64,000 nt of DNA from Phaeacidiphilus oryzae TH49. Lineage in GTDB: Bacteria > Actinomycetota > Actinomycetes > Streptomycetales > Streptomycetaceae. How positions within the stretch are numbered: the stretch's first letter is position 1; the number at the start of each line of letters is the position of its first letter. Location of the stretch: the NCBI RefSeq assembly GCF_000744815.1, contig NZ_JQMQ01000005.1:2612055-2676054 (forward strand). Reading direction: 5' to 3'. Under the pieces are notes generated by a model. It searched no databases and was not told the DNA's origin. It worked only from the letters and a program-made list of their open reading frames with translations. Positions 33,042 through 42,154 of this stretch are shown in pieces. The position numbers were made by a program, and so were the translations under genes.

Positions 33042-34291
33042 CCTGGTTCCGCCTGGCCCGCCAGGAGCTGCTGCGCTTCCTCCGCGGCCACTACATCCGC
33101 CCGGCCGGCATCATCGCGCTGATGCTGGTGCCGAGCCTCTACGGCACCCTCTACCTCTGGTCGAACTGGGACCCGTACGGGAGGCTGCACCGGGTCCCGG
33201 TGGCGGTGGTGAACGCCGACCGGCCGGTGCGGCTGCCGGACGGCACCCGGGTCGCCGGCGGCCAGCAGCTCACCCAGACGCTGCTCAAGGGGCGGCAGTT
33301 CGACTGGCGGCAGGTCTCCGCGGCGGAGGCCGACCGCGGCATCGAGCGCGGCGACTACCTCTTCGGCCTGGACATCCCCGCCGACTTCAGCAAAAGGCTG
33401 GCCAGCCCGGCGAGCGGCCACCCGCAGCAGGCGAGGCTCAACCTCGACCTGAACGACGCCAACGGCTTCATCATCAGCAAGCTGTCCGAACTGGTCGGCT
33501 CGGCCCTCCAGGCGCAGATCGACCAGGCCGCGTTCACCTCGTACAGCCAGGCCGCGCTGAGCAGGGCGGCCGGCGGGAAGTCCGGCCCCCAGCTGCCGAC
33601 CAGCGCGGCCGGGATCGAGTCCCTGTCCAAGTCGCTCGGCAACCCGGTCGCCATCACCAGCCACAACCGCAACCCGGCCGGGGTGTACGGGGTGGGGCTG
33701 GCGCCGTTCCTCCTCTCCATCGGGCTGTGGGTGTTCGGCATCGCGGTGTACGAGATCCTCAGACCGCTGGACGTGCGGGCGCTGGGGGCGGGCGCGCGGC
33801 CGTGGCAGGTGGCGCTGGGCGGACTGGCGCTGCCGCTGGTCATGAGCTGGATCGCGGCCGGGGTGCTGCTGCTGATCTGCCACTGGGGGCTCGGCCTCGA
33901 TCCGCTGCGCACCGGGGAGACGATCGGGATCATGGTCCTCGGCGCCTCCGCGTTCACCGCGATCTCGCATTTCCTGCGGGCGTGGCTGGGGATCCCCGGG
34001 GCGCTGCTCTCCCTGGTCCTGCTGATGGTCCAGCTGACCTCCTGCGGCGGCCTCTATCCGGTGCAGACCACTCCGGCGCCGTTCCGCTGGCTGCACACCA
34101 TCGTCCCGATGCGGTACCTGGTCGACGCGCTGCGGGTGACCCTCAGCGGGGGCCACGACCCCTACCTCTGGCGCGCGATCTGGGTCCTCCTCGCCGTCTT
34201 CCTCGGCTTCGTCCTCCTCCTCGTCTGGCACGCCTCCAGCCGCCGGACCTGGACCCACGAACGCCTCCACCCCGCCTTCGGCCACTTCTGA
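33038..34291 (+). CDS. YhgE/Pip-type ABC-2 membrane protein
   Basis: A 417-residue protein with the YhgE/Pip layout: one N-terminal TM helix (YIRPAGIIALMLVPSLYGTLYLW), an extracytoplasmic region of about 190 residues (VAVVNADRPV... NPAGVYGVG), then five or six C-terminal TM helices. Relatives include the phage-infection protein and the EsaA-like membrane component; many export small proteins or lipids. It is translationally coupled to the degenerate ATPase through ATGA, so the two act together. Substrate unknown. Confidence 0.82.
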   Translation: MTWFRLARQELLRFLRGHYIRPAGIIALMLVPSLYGTLYLWSNWDPYGRLHRVPVAVVNADRPVRLPDGTRVAGGQQLTQTLLKGRQFDWRQVSAAEADRGIERGDYLFGLDIPADFSKRLASPASGHPQQARLNLDLNDANGFIISKLSELVGSALQAQIDQAAFTSYSQAALSRAAGGKSGPQLPTSAAGIESLSKSLGNPVAITSHNRNPAGVYGVGLAPFLLSIGLWVFGIAVYEILRPLDVRALGAGARPWQVALGGLALPLVMSWIAAGVLLLICHWGLGLDPLRTGETIGIMVLGASAFTAISHFLRAWLGIPGALLSLVLLMVQLTSCGGLYPVQTTPAPFRWLHTIVPMRYLVDALRVTLSGGHDPYLWRAIWVLLAVFLGFVLLLVWHASSRRTWTHERLHPAFGHF

Positions 34292-34324
34292 CGCCCCGCG
34301 CGAAGCGTCGCCGCGGGCGCGGGT

Positions 34325-34470
34325 GGGGGGTGCGGGGAACCGCGCGGCCGGTCGACCACACCGCCGCCCCCGGCAACGGCCGCCTGATTGCGACTCAGGC
34401 TCAGGCCCCGCAGCCGTCCGCGGCGGAGTGTCGGGCCGGGCGCGCCGTTCCCCGCGCCCCCTGTTCGCGC
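34325..34470. repeat. Intergenic inverted-repeat element, copy 5
   Basis: The left arm GGGTGCGGGGAACCGCGCGG pairs with GCGCGCCGTTCCCCGCGCCC ending near 34460. It lies in the 231-base gap between the convergent YhgE and SsuB-type genes, where a stem of this size could act as a bidirectional terminator. The arms carry compensating AC/GT changes relative to the consensus. Confidence 0.65.
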
Positions 34471-34477
34471 CCCCGGC

Positions 34478-34533
34478 GCGTCACACGTGGCGCGTCACAC
34501 GCGTCGCGTCACACCCAGCGCGTCACCTGCGGC
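34478..34533. repeat. Four tandem 14-bp iterations of GCGTCACAC
   Basis: GCGTCACAC (GCGTCAC in the last copy) starts at 34478, 34492, 34506 and 34520, a perfect 14-bp period. The last unit overlaps the stop codon of the ABC ATPase gene at 34523. It could be a simple minisatellite or a protein-binding array. Confidence 0.6.
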
Positions 34534-35371
34534 GCGCACGCGGGAGCCCAGGGGCCGGCTCCGCGCCCCGGACCAGCGTGGCGACCTCCGCCCGCAGTGC
34601 GACGAACTCCCGCTCGGCCCGCGTGGCGACCTGCCGCCGCCGATGCCCCAGCGGGACGTCGAGGTCGGCGACCAGCCGCCCCGGCCGCCCGGACAGCACC
34701 AGCACCCGATCGCCCAGATACACCGCCTCGTCGATGTCATGGGTGACCACCAGCACCGTCATCCCCCGCTCCGCCCGCACCGCCAGCAGCAGGTCCTCCA
34801 GGTCCTCCCGCGTCTGCGCGTCCACCGACCCGAACGGCTCGTCCATCAGCAGCAGCCGCGGCACGCAGGCCAGCGCCCGCGCGATCGCCACCCGCTGCTG
34901 CATCCCTCCCGACAGCTCCCAGGTCCGCCGCCGCGCCGCCGCCGCGCCCAGCCCGACCGCCTCCAGCGCCTCCTCGGCGATGCCGCGCCGCCGCGCCCGC
35001 GACATCCCGGCCCCGGACGACCGGCGCAGCGGCAGCGCGACGTTCTCGCCGACCGTCAACCAGGGGAAGAGCGAGCGGCTGTAGTCCTGGAAGACCACCG
35101 CCAGCCCCTCCGGGACCCCGCTCACCGGACGGCCGTCCAGCAGCACCCGCCCCCGGCTCGGCGTCTGCAGCCCGCCGACCGCCCGCAGCAGGGTGGACTT
35201 GCCGCAGCCCGAGGGCCCGACCAGGGTCAGCAACTCCCCGTGGGCTGCCTGGAACGCGACCTCGCCCAGCGAGTCCGTCGACTCCCCGGGGTAACGGTGC
35301 CCCAGCCCGGAGACGGTCAGCAGCGGCTCAGCTCCGCCCCCGCCGCCGGCCCCGCCCTCACTCGCGCTCAT
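34523..35371 (-). CDS. Nitrate/sulfonate/taurine-type ABC transporter ATP-binding protein
   Basis: A 282-residue SsuB/TauB-like ATPase. It has Walker A GPSGCGKST, Q-loop VFQDYSRSLFPW, signature LSGGMQQRV, Walker B LLLMDEPFGSVD and the H-loop in VVTHDIDEAVYLGD, the last typical of the NitT/TauT family. ATG 35371 lies 2 bases after the permease stop. It is the last gene of a four-gene importer operon (binding protein, two permeases, ATPase). The C-terminus is Arg-rich (LPRARRR) and ends inside a tandem repeat. Confidence 0.88.
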   Translation of the reverse strand: MSASEGGAGGGGGAEPLLTVSGLGHRYPGESTDSLGEVAFQAAHGELLTLVGPSGCGKSTLLRAVGGLQTPSRGRVLLDGRPVSGVPEGLAVVFQDYSRSLFPWLTVGENVALPLRRSSGAGMSRARRRGIAEEALEAVGLGAAAARRRTWELSGGMQQRVAIARALACVPRLLLMDEPFGSVDAQTREDLEDLLLAVRAERGMTVLVVTHDIDEAVYLGDRVLVLSGRPGRLVADLDVPLGHRRRQVATRAEREFVALRAEVATLVRGAEPAPGLPRARRR

Positions 35372-35373
35372 CC

Positions 35374-36264
35374 TCACGCCTCCGCCTCCCCCGGCGTCTC
35401 CCGCCGGCCCAGCAGCAGCCGCCCGGCCAGCACCAGCACGGCGTTCAGCAGATAGCCGAGCACGCCCAGCAGCACGATCACCGCCCACATCCCCACCAGG
35501 TCGAACTGGCTCTGCGCATTGACGAGTTCGTACCCGACGCCGCCCGTGCTGCCCACCATCTCGGCGAAGACCATCAGGATCAGCGAGAGGGCCATCGCCA
35601 GCCGCAGCCCGGCCAGGATCCGCGGCAGCGCCGAGGGCAGCACGACCCGCCACAGCAGCGTCGCCGGTCCGAACCGGAACGCCGCCGCGGTCTCCAGATG
35701 CCGCGGGTCGACCCCGGCCACCCCGTCCGCGGTGTTCAGCAGCACCGGCCAGACCGCGCCGAAGAGGATGGTGGCCAGCTCCATCTGGGTGCCGATCCGG
35801 AACAGCACCAGGAAGACCGGGACCAGCATCGGCGTCGGTATCGCCCGGAAGAAGCGCAGCACCGGCTCGATGGCCTCGCGCACCACCCGGGTGCGTCCCA
35901 CCGCGACCCCCAGCACCACCCCGGCCGCAGCCGCGATCGCGAAGCCGGCCAGCATCCTGGCGATCCCGGGCAGCAGCCCGTGGACGGCGTCCTCGCTGAG
36001 CCAGAGCCGGCCGGCGGGCCCGCCCAGCCACAGCTGCCGCATCCTCGGCAGGATCGCGGAGGGCGGCGGGAAGTACGGGTTGCCGGCCCGCCGGGTCGCC
36101 GCCTCCCAGGCCAGCACGCAGACCGCCAGCACCGGCCAGCGGACCGCCCACCGCAGGCTCCGGCGGAGCGTCCGGCGGAGCAGCCCGCGCCCGCGGTCCG
36201 CCGCGCCGCCCGCCTCCGCCCCGCTCACCGGGCCGCTCAGCGCCCCGCTCATCCGGCCGCTCAC
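35374..36264 (-). CDS. NitT/TauT-type ABC transporter permease (second)
   Basis: A 296-residue BPD-type inner-membrane permease with about 6 TM helices. Its EAA-like cytoplasmic loop (ETAAAFRFGPATLLWRVVLPSALPRILAGLR) docks the ATPase. Start: GTG 36264 overlaps the upstream permease stop as GTGA and has GGGAG 8 bases before it; ATG 36252 is an alternative. Two different permeases imply a heterodimeric channel. Confidence 0.87.
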   Translation of the reverse strand: MSGRMSGALSGPVSGAEAGGAADRGRGLLRRTLRRSLRWAVRWPVLAVCVLAWEAATRRAGNPYFPPPSAILPRMRQLWLGGPAGRLWLSEDAVHGLLPGIARMLAGFAIAAAAGVVLGVAVGRTRVVREAIEPVLRFFRAIPTPMLVPVFLVLFRIGTQMELATILFGAVWPVLLNTADGVAGVDPRHLETAAAFRFGPATLLWRVVLPSALPRILAGLRLAMALSLILMVFAEMVGSTGGVGYELVNAQSQFDLVGMWAVIVLLGVLGYLLNAVLVLAGRLLLGRRETPGEAEA

Positions 36265-37031
36265 CGGGCCGGCTCCCGTACCGCCCAGGCGAAGGCTCGT
36301 GCCCGGCCGCGGACCAGCGCGGTGTCGATCAGCAGGCCGAGCAGCCCCGCCCAGACCGCGCAGGCCAGCACGGTGACGGTGCCCTGGGTGCCGGTCTCGG
36401 CGCTGGCCGCGTAACCGCCGATGCCGTCCGAGCGGCCGCTGAGGATCTCTGTGCCGACCACCACGATCAGCACGATGGAGGAGGCCAGCCGCACCCCGGT
36501 GGCGGCGAACGGGGCCGCACCCGGCACGGAGACCCGCCACAGCACCTGCCACCGTCCGAAGCCGAAACCGCGCAGGGTGTCGGCGGCCACCGGGTCGGTG
36601 GCCGCGATCCCGTACAGGGTGTTGAAGAGCACCGGCCAGACGGCGGCGTACGCGCCGAGCGCCGTGGTCAGCCCCAGTCCGGAGCCGAGGAGGAGGGCGG
36701 CCAGCGGGATCAGCGCCACGGAGGGGATCGGCCGCAGGAACTCCACCAGCGCGCTCACCGCCGCCCGTACCACCGGAACCGCCCCGAGCAGCGCCCCGAG
36801 CACCGCTCCCGCGGCCACTCCGCAGGCCAGCGCGGCGGCCCAGGCGCCGAGGGTGGCGCCGACCGCGCCCAGGAAGTCCGTCCGGCCGGCCAGCGCGGCC
36901 GCCCCGGCCAGCACCTCCGAGGACGGCGGGAGGTAGCTGCGGGCGACGATCCCGGCCCTGCCCAGGACCTCGAAGAGGGCGAGGACGACCAGCACGCCCA
37001 GCAGGCCCCTCAGCGCCCTCAAGTCCCTCAC
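36261..37031 (-). CDS. NitT/TauT-type ABC transporter permease (first)
   Basis: A 256-residue permease with about 6 TM helices. The EAA loop is ADTLRGFGFGRWQVLWRVSVPGAAPFAATGVR. GTG 37031 overlaps the binding-protein stop as GTGA, giving translational coupling. Long in-frame sequence upstream is the shadow of the binding-protein gene. It forms the heterodimeric translocation pore with the next permease. Confidence 0.87.
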   Translation of the reverse strand: MRDLRALRGLLGVLVVLALFEVLGRAGIVARSYLPPSSEVLAGAAALAGRTDFLGAVGATLGAWAAALACGVAAGAVLGALLGAVPVVRAAVSALVEFLRPIPSVALIPLAALLLGSGLGLTTALGAYAAVWPVLFNTLYGIAATDPVAADTLRGFGFGRWQVLWRVSVPGAAPFAATGVRLASSIVLIVVVGTEILSGRSDGIGGYAASAETGTQGTVTVLACAVWAGLLGLLIDTALVRGRARAFAWAVREPAR

Positions 37032-38002
37032 ACCAGCAGGGTCGTGACGTCGAGCTTCCGGCTGAGGAGGCCCTGCGACAGCATCAGGTCGGCGACCTTC
37101 TGCAGCTTCGCCGGATCGGGGGTGGCCGGGTAGTCGCCGAGGCTGATCCGGGCCGCGGTGGCCGCGCTGATCTGGGTGTAGGTGGGGAGGATCCGTTCGA
37201 CCGCGGTGCGGTCGGAGGCGGCGGTGTGCTGGGCCGCGGTGATCGCCCGCTTGAAGGCGGCGACGGTGTCCGGCCGCTTCCCGGCGAACGCCTCGGTGGT
37301 GAAGTAGCCGGAGAGCGGGAGGTCCGCGACGGGGCCGCTGCCCTGGTCCACCACGACCCGGGCGCCGAGGGTGCTTCTGGCGTCCGTGACGAACGGCTCG
37401 ACCAGCGAGGCGGCGTCCACCTGCCCCCGCTGGAGGGCGGCGGCCATCTGCGGGAAGGGGATCTGCACGTACCGCACCCGCTTGGGGTCCCCGCCGGCGG
37501 CCTCGACCAGGGCGTTGAGGGTCATCGTCTGGATGTTGTTGAGAAGGTTGACGGCGACCCTGCGGCCGGGCAGGTCGGCGGCGCCGTGCAGCGGCGAGTT
37601 CGGCATGGCCAGGCAGCTGAAGTAGCCGTTGGCCGAGCGGCAGGCCTCGGCGATCACCTTGATCTTCAAGGTGCCCTTGTCGTGCGCCTGGAAGAAGGAG
37701 ACGTAGTTGCCGCCGGCGTCGATGTCGATCTCGCCGCGCAGCATCCCGGGGACGGCGAGGGTGGACTGCTTGAGCGTCTGGATCCCTACGCTCAACTTCT
37801 CCTTGCCGAACAGCTTCTGACTCTGCGCCAGGTACAGTCCAGCGTCGTCGGCGACGGCCAGTCCGGCCACGTTGGCATGCCCCGGCCCGCTGCCTCCGCC
37901 GCCTCCGCCGCCGGAACCGGCGTTCCCGCCGCCGCCCGACGAGCAGCCGCTCAGCAGCGCGGCCGCCCCCAACCCCAGCAGTCCCCGACGGCTCACGGTC
38001 AC
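37028..38002 (-). CDS. NitT/TauT-type substrate-binding lipoprotein
   Basis: A 324-residue solute-binding protein. The signal sequence VTVSRRGLLGLGAAALLSGC combines a Tat-like S-R-R motif with a lipobox (LLSGC), so it is probably a lipoprotein exported by Tat. The NMT1/SsuA-like fold follows (AVADDAGLYLAQSQKLFGKEKL, then GGNYVSFFQAHDKG). The ligand may be a sulfonate, nitrate or pyrimidine precursor and cannot be fixed. GTG 38002 has GGAGGG 6 bases upstream. It is the first gene of the importer operon. Confidence 0.85.
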   Translation of the reverse strand: MTVSRRGLLGLGAAALLSGCSSGGGGNAGSGGGGGGGSGPGHANVAGLAVADDAGLYLAQSQKLFGKEKLSVGIQTLKQSTLAVPGMLRGEIDIDAGGNYVSFFQAHDKGTLKIKVIAEACRSANGYFSCLAMPNSPLHGAADLPGRRVAVNLLNNIQTMTLNALVEAAGGDPKRVRYVQIPFPQMAAALQRGQVDAASLVEPFVTDARSTLGARVVVDQGSGPVADLPLSGYFTTEAFAGKRPDTVAAFKRAITAAQHTAASDRTAVERILPTYTQISAATAARISLGDYPATPDPAKLQKVADLMLSQGLLSRKLDVTTLLV

Positions 38003-38027
38003 GACGTGCCCTCCCCACCCCACGACT

Positions 38028-38040
38028 TGACGCATCGTCA
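38028..38040. promoter_or_regulatory. 13-bp palindrome upstream of the NitT/TauT operon
   Basis: TGACG-CAT-CGTCA is a perfect inverted repeat 26 bases before the binding-protein start, in the 105-base gap after the ROK gene. The position suits an operator for the importer. Confidence 0.4.
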
Positions 38041-38107
38041 GAATGCCGTGCGGCCGGGCACCGGACAACCCCCGCGCAGCGGCGGCCGGTCGCTCCGGTC
38101 GCCTCCG

Positions 38108-39372
38108 TCACTCCCGCTCGGGCGCTCCGGCCGGCCACTCGGCCGCCCCCGGGTCCTCCAGCACCTGGCGGACCGTCAGCAGCGCCGCCCCGCGCGAGGC
38201 GCCGGCCCGGCCGAGGGCCGCCACCCGCACCGCCTGGGTGGCCCATTCCGCGGGGGCCGGCCCGGGGCCGGCGAGCCGCACCGCGACCCGCGCCGAGAGC
38301 TCTCCGCGCAGCCCCGGCAGCAGCCAGTCGCCCAGCTCGGCGTAGGCGCCGCCGAGGAGCACGGCGGACGGGTCGATCAGGTTGACCGCCCCGGCCAGGG
38401 CCACCCCCAGCGCCTCCCCGGCCCGGCGCAGCGCCCCCGTACCCGCCGGTCCCCGGCCCCGGCGCGCTCGGCCAGCAGCCGCACCCGGTCCAGCGAGGCG
38501 TCCGCCGGCACCTCGATGCCGGCCCCGGCGAGCACCGCGGCCTCGCCCGCGTACTGCTCCAGGCAGCCGTGCGCCCCGCAGGCGCACACGGGCCCGCGCG
38601 GGTACACCGGCACGTGGCCGAGCTCGCCCGCGAATCCGCGCGCCCCGCGCAGCAGCCGGCCGTCCACCACCAGCGCGGCACCGATGCCGCCCTCCGCCGA
38701 GACGTGGACGAAGTCGTCGAGGCCGGCGCCGCCGCCCGCCCAGAGCTCGGCGAGCGCACCCAGGTTGGCCTCGTTCTCGACGGTCAGCGGGCGCTCGCGC
38801 AGGCTCTCCGGCAGCAGCTTGGCCAGCAGCTCGCCGACCGGCGCCCGCCGCCAGCCGAGGTTGGGCGCGTGCTCGACGGTGCCCGAGGAGCCGTCGGTGA
38901 GTCCGGGCACGGCCAGCGCGGTGCCCACCGGGCGGAGCCCCTCGGCCTCCGCCCGGTCCACCAACCTCCCCGCCAGGGCGGCGAGTTCGGGCATCACATC
39001 GACCGCGGAGCGGCCCCGGTTGGGGCACTCCGCCCGCTCCTCCGCGCGCACCTGGCCGCGCAGGTCGACGACGCAGCCGGCGATGTGCTCGACGCCCACC
39101 TCCAGGCCCAGCCCGGCCGGCCCGGTGCGGCTGAGCTGGAGGGCGGTCCCGGGCCGGCCGGCCCGCCCGCTGCGCTCGGCCGGACCGGCCTCGTCCAGCA
39201 GGCCGCCCGCCATCAGCTCGTCGACCAGGCTGGAGACGGCGGCCCTGGTGAGCCCGGTCCTGGCCGCCACCCCGGCCCGCGAGAGCGGCCCGTGGGCGGC
39301 GACGGTGGTCAGCACCAGGGACAGGTTCAGCCGGCGCATCCCGGCCTGGGAGGCGGGCGTCGGGGCGGCCAC
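38108..39372 (-). CDS. ROK-family transcriptional regulator (XylR-like), frameshifted
   Basis: A ROK regulator of about 421 residues if the frame is restored. It has an N-terminal winged helix (GPLSRAGVAARTGLTRAAVSSLVDEL), then the sugar-kinase-like ROK domain with GIGAALVVDGRLLRGARGFAGELGH and the zinc motif CACGAHGCLEQY. The frame breaks near 38430-38470: it reads to LLAERAGAG in one frame, and the expected continuation (TGALRRAGEALGVALAGAVNLIDPSAVLLGG) is in the -1 frame, consistent with one missing base in a GGGGCCGGGG stretch. GTG 39372 lies 2 bases after the xylB stop, so it is cotranscribed with xylulokinase and should control the xylose genes. Confidence 0.82.
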
Positions 39373-39374
39373 CC

Positions 39375-40826
39375 TCAGCGCCCCAGGGGGGCGTCCAGCA
39401 GCGGACGGGCGCGTTCGAAGGCGGCTCCGAGCCGCTCCAGCGCCGCCTCGTCCCGGGGCAGCGGGTCCAGCAGCACCCCGCGCCGGGTGCCCCAGCGCCG
39501 GGCCACCTCGTCCGCGCGCTCCCCGGTGACCAGCGCCGCGGCCTGCGCCGCCGCGCCGAGCGCCACCAGCTCCTGCGCCTCCGGCACCAGCACCGGACGG
39601 CCGGAGAGCCGCCGCACGGTGTCCCGCCAGGCGCGGCCGCGGGCGCCGCCGCCGATCAGCATCAGCGGCTCGTCGGCCCCCTCGTCGCCCTGCACGTCGT
39701 GCAGCGCGGCCAGCAGCGCGTACGCGGCGCCGTCGTAGGCCGCCTGGAGGACCTGGCCGGGGGTGGTGTCATGGCGCAGCCCCGCCAACAGCCCCGAGGC
39801 GTACGGGAGGTTGGGGGTCCGCTCGCCGTCCAGGAAGGGCAGCAGGACGACCTCGCCGCCCGGCTCGACGTCCTGCCGGTCGCGGCCGAGCAGCGCGGCG
39901 ACCTTGTCCACGGCCAGGGTGCAGTTGAGGGTGCAGGCCAGCGGCAGCCAGTCGCCGAGGGCGTCGGCGAAGCCGGCCACGATCCCGCTGGGGTCGGCCG
40001 GCCGCCGGCTGGTGACCGCGTAGGCGGTGCCGGAGGTGCCGAGGCTGATCACCGGCGCGCCCGGGCGCAGCCCGAGGCCGACCGCCGCCGCCATGTTGTC
40101 CCCGGTCCCGGAGGCGACCAGGGCGCCGGCCCGCAGCGGAAGCCCCTGGCCCGCGATAGCGGCCGCGACCTCGCCCGCGGCCTTGCCGGGCTCGACCACC
40201 TCGGGCAGCGCCGAGGCGTCGAGGCCGATCAGTTCGAGCACCTCGTGGTCGTAGCCGGCCGGGCTCCACCAGCCGGTGCCGGAGGCGTCGCCGCGGTCGG
40301 TGACGCCCTGTCGGGAGCCGATCAGGCGGCTGGTCAGGTAGTCGTGCGGCAGCCGGACGTGGCGGGCGCGGTCGGCCGACTCGGGTTCGTTCTCGCGCAG
40401 CCAGGCCCAGCTGGTCGCGGTGAACGCGGCGGTCGGCACGCTGCCCACCCGGCCGGCCCACCAGTCCGCGCCCCGGGCCGCCACCAGCGCCTCGGCCTGC
40501 GGGGCCGAGCGGACGTCGTTCCAGAGGGTGGCCGGGCGGACCACCTCCCCGTCCGCATCCAGGGTGACCATCCCGTGCTGCTGGCCGCCGACCGAGACGG
40601 CCTCCGCCCGCTCGGCGCGGCCGGTCGCGGCCAGCGCCTCGCCGAGCGCCCGCCACCAGTCGCGGGGGTCGCTCTCCCGGGCCCCGCCGCTGCCGGAGAC
40701 GGTGTGCGCCGACCGGCCCTCGGCGACGATCTCGCCGGTCTCGACGTCCACCACGACCGCCTTGGTCGCCTGGGTGGAGCTGTCCACCCCCACCACGAGC
40801 GGGGCGTTTCCGACGCCGCTGACCAC
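39375..40826 (-). CDS. xylB: Xylulokinase
   Basis: A 483-residue FGGY kinase that phosphorylates D-xylulose to xylulose 5-phosphate. It has the N-terminal phosphate loop VGVDSSTQATKAVVVD, GGQQHGMVTLD, SGTGDNMAAAVGLGL, and C-terminal LMLIGGGARGRAWRDTV. GTG 40826 is preferred because GGAGG lies 8 bases upstream; GTG 40835 would sit on top of that SD. It is divergent from xylA and followed closely by the ROK regulator. Confidence 0.93.
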   Translation of the reverse strand: MVSGVGNAPLVVGVDSSTQATKAVVVDVETGEIVAEGRSAHTVSGSGGARESDPRDWWRALGEALAATGRAERAEAVSVGGQQHGMVTLDADGEVVRPATLWNDVRSAPQAEALVAARGADWWAGRVGSVPTAAFTATSWAWLRENEPESADRARHVRLPHDYLTSRLIGSRQGVTDRGDASGTGWWSPAGYDHEVLELIGLDASALPEVVEPGKAAGEVAAAIAGQGLPLRAGALVASGTGDNMAAAVGLGLRPGAPVISLGTSGTAYAVTSRRPADPSGIVAGFADALGDWLPLACTLNCTLAVDKVAALLGRDRQDVEPGGEVVLLPFLDGERTPNLPYASGLLAGLRHDTTPGQVLQAAYDGAAYALLAALHDVQGDEGADEPLMLIGGGARGRAWRDTVRRLSGRPVLVPEAQELVALGAAAQAAALVTGERADEVARRWGTRRGVLLDPLPRDEAALERLGAAFERARPLLDAPLGR

Positions 40827-40867
40827 CTGGACCACCTCCGTGCGTACCCCGGGACTTTCCCGATCGG

Positions 40868-40895
40868 CTTTCGCATACTAATTTGTTTTCTGCCC
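40868..40895. promoter_or_regulatory. xylA/xylB divergent promoter region
   Basis: The 103-base divergent gap contains an AT-rich core (CATACTAATTTGTTTTC, 40874-40890) unusual for this genome. Read toward xylB it offers TAGTAT as a -10. ROK repressors of xylose genes bind similar AT-rich sites, so this is the likely operator; exact half-sites are not clear. Confidence 0.5.
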
Positions 40896-40929
40896 TGACG
40901 AATACCCCCGAGGAACCGAGGAGCTCCCC

Positions 40930-42102
40930 GTGACGTACACCCCGACCCCCGACGACAAGTTCACCTTCGGCCTCTGGACCGTCGGCTGGCAGGGCCGCGA
41001 CCCGTTCGGCGACGCCACCCGCCCGGCCCTGGACCCGGTCGAGTCCGTGCAGCGCCTCTCCGAGCTGGGCGCCTACGGCGTGACCTTCCACGACGACGAC
41101 CTGATCCCGTTCGGCAGCGACGAGACGGAGCGCGAGGGCCACATCAAGCGCTTCCGCCAGGCGCTGGACGCCACCGGGATGAAGGTCCCGATGGCCACCA
41201 CCAACCTCTTCACCCACCCCGTCTTCAAGGACGGCGCCTTCACCTCCAACGACCGCGGGGTGCGCCGGTACGCGCTGCGCAAGACCATGCGCAACATCGA
41301 CCTGGCGGTCGAGCTCGGCGCCGAGACCTACGTCGCCTGGGGCGGCCGCGAGGGCGCCGAGTCCGGCGCCGCGAAGGACGTCCGGGACGCCCTCTCGCGG
41401 ATGAAGGAGGCCTTCGACTTCCTCGCCGAGTACTGCACCGAGCAGGGCTACGATCTGCGCTTCGCGATCGAGCCGAAGCCGAACGAGCCCCGCGGCGACA
41501 TCCTTCTCCCCACCGTCGGCCACGCCCTGGCCTTCATCGAGCGCCTGGAGCGCCCGGAGCTGTTCGGCGTCAACCCGGAGGTCGGCCACGAGCAGATGGC
41601 CGGGCTCAACTTCCCGCACGGGATCGCCCAGGCACTGTGGGCCGGCAAGCTGTTCCACATCGACCTCAACGGCCAGTCGGGCATCAAGTACGACCAGGAC
41701 CTGCGGTTCGGCGCGGGCGACCTCCGCCAGGCCTTCTGGCTGGTCGACCTGCTGGAGTCGGCGGGCTACGCCGGTCCCCGGCACTTCGACTTCAAGCCCC
41801 CGCGCACCGAGGACTTCGACGGCGTGTGGGAGTCGGCCGCCGGCTGCATGCGCAACTACCTGATCCTCAAGGACCGTGCGGCGGCCTTCCGCGCCGACCC
41901 GGCCGTCCAGCAGGCCCTCCGCGCCGCGAAGCTCGACGAGCTGGCCACCCCGACCCTCGCCGCCGGCGAGACCCCCGCCACGCTCCTCGCCGACCGCTCG
42001 GCCTTCGAGGACTACGACGTCGAGGCCGCCGCAAAGCGCGGCGCGGCCCTCGAGGCCCTCGACCAGCTCGCCCTCAACCACCTCCTGGGCGCCACCGCCT
42101 AA
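40930..42102 (+). CDS. xylA: Xylose isomerase
   Basis: A 390-residue class I xylose isomerase, a cytoplasmic tetramer converting D-xylose to D-xylulose. The catalytic His is in [12 protein letters not shown], Trp/Lys and metal ligands are in [24 protein letters not shown] and [10 protein letters not shown], and DFKPPRTED is near the end. Length and motifs match actinobacterial enzymes. Start GTG 40930 has GAGGAG 5 bases before it. It is transcribed divergently from xylB-ROK. Confidence 0.96.
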   Translation: MTYTPTPDDKFTFGLWTVGWQGRDPFGDATRPALDPVESVQRLSELGAYGVTFHDDDLIPFGSDETEREGHIKRFRQALDATGMKVPMATTNLFTHPVFKDGAFTSNDRGVRRYALRKTMRNIDLAVELGAETYVAWGGREGAESGAAKDVRDALSRMKEAFDFLAEYCTEQGYDLRFAIEPKPNEPRGDILLPTVGHALAFIERLERPELFGVNPEVGHEQMAGLNFPHGIAQALWAGKLFHIDLNGQSGIKYDQDLRFGAGDLRQAFWLVDLLESAGYAGPRHFDFKPPRTEDFDGVWESAAGCMRNYLILKDRAAAFRADPAVQQALRAAKLDELATPTLAAGETPATLLADRSAFEDYDVEAAAKRGAALEALDQLALNHLLGATA

Positions 42103-42154
42103 CCCACCACAGCCGCACCCCCGCCCCCGCCTGCAACGCCACCGGCACGCAAGA

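Noticed and set aside
34478-34533. Plasmid-type origin iterons
   Set aside because: No replication initiator gene, no AT-rich unwinding region, and the array overlaps a coding end.
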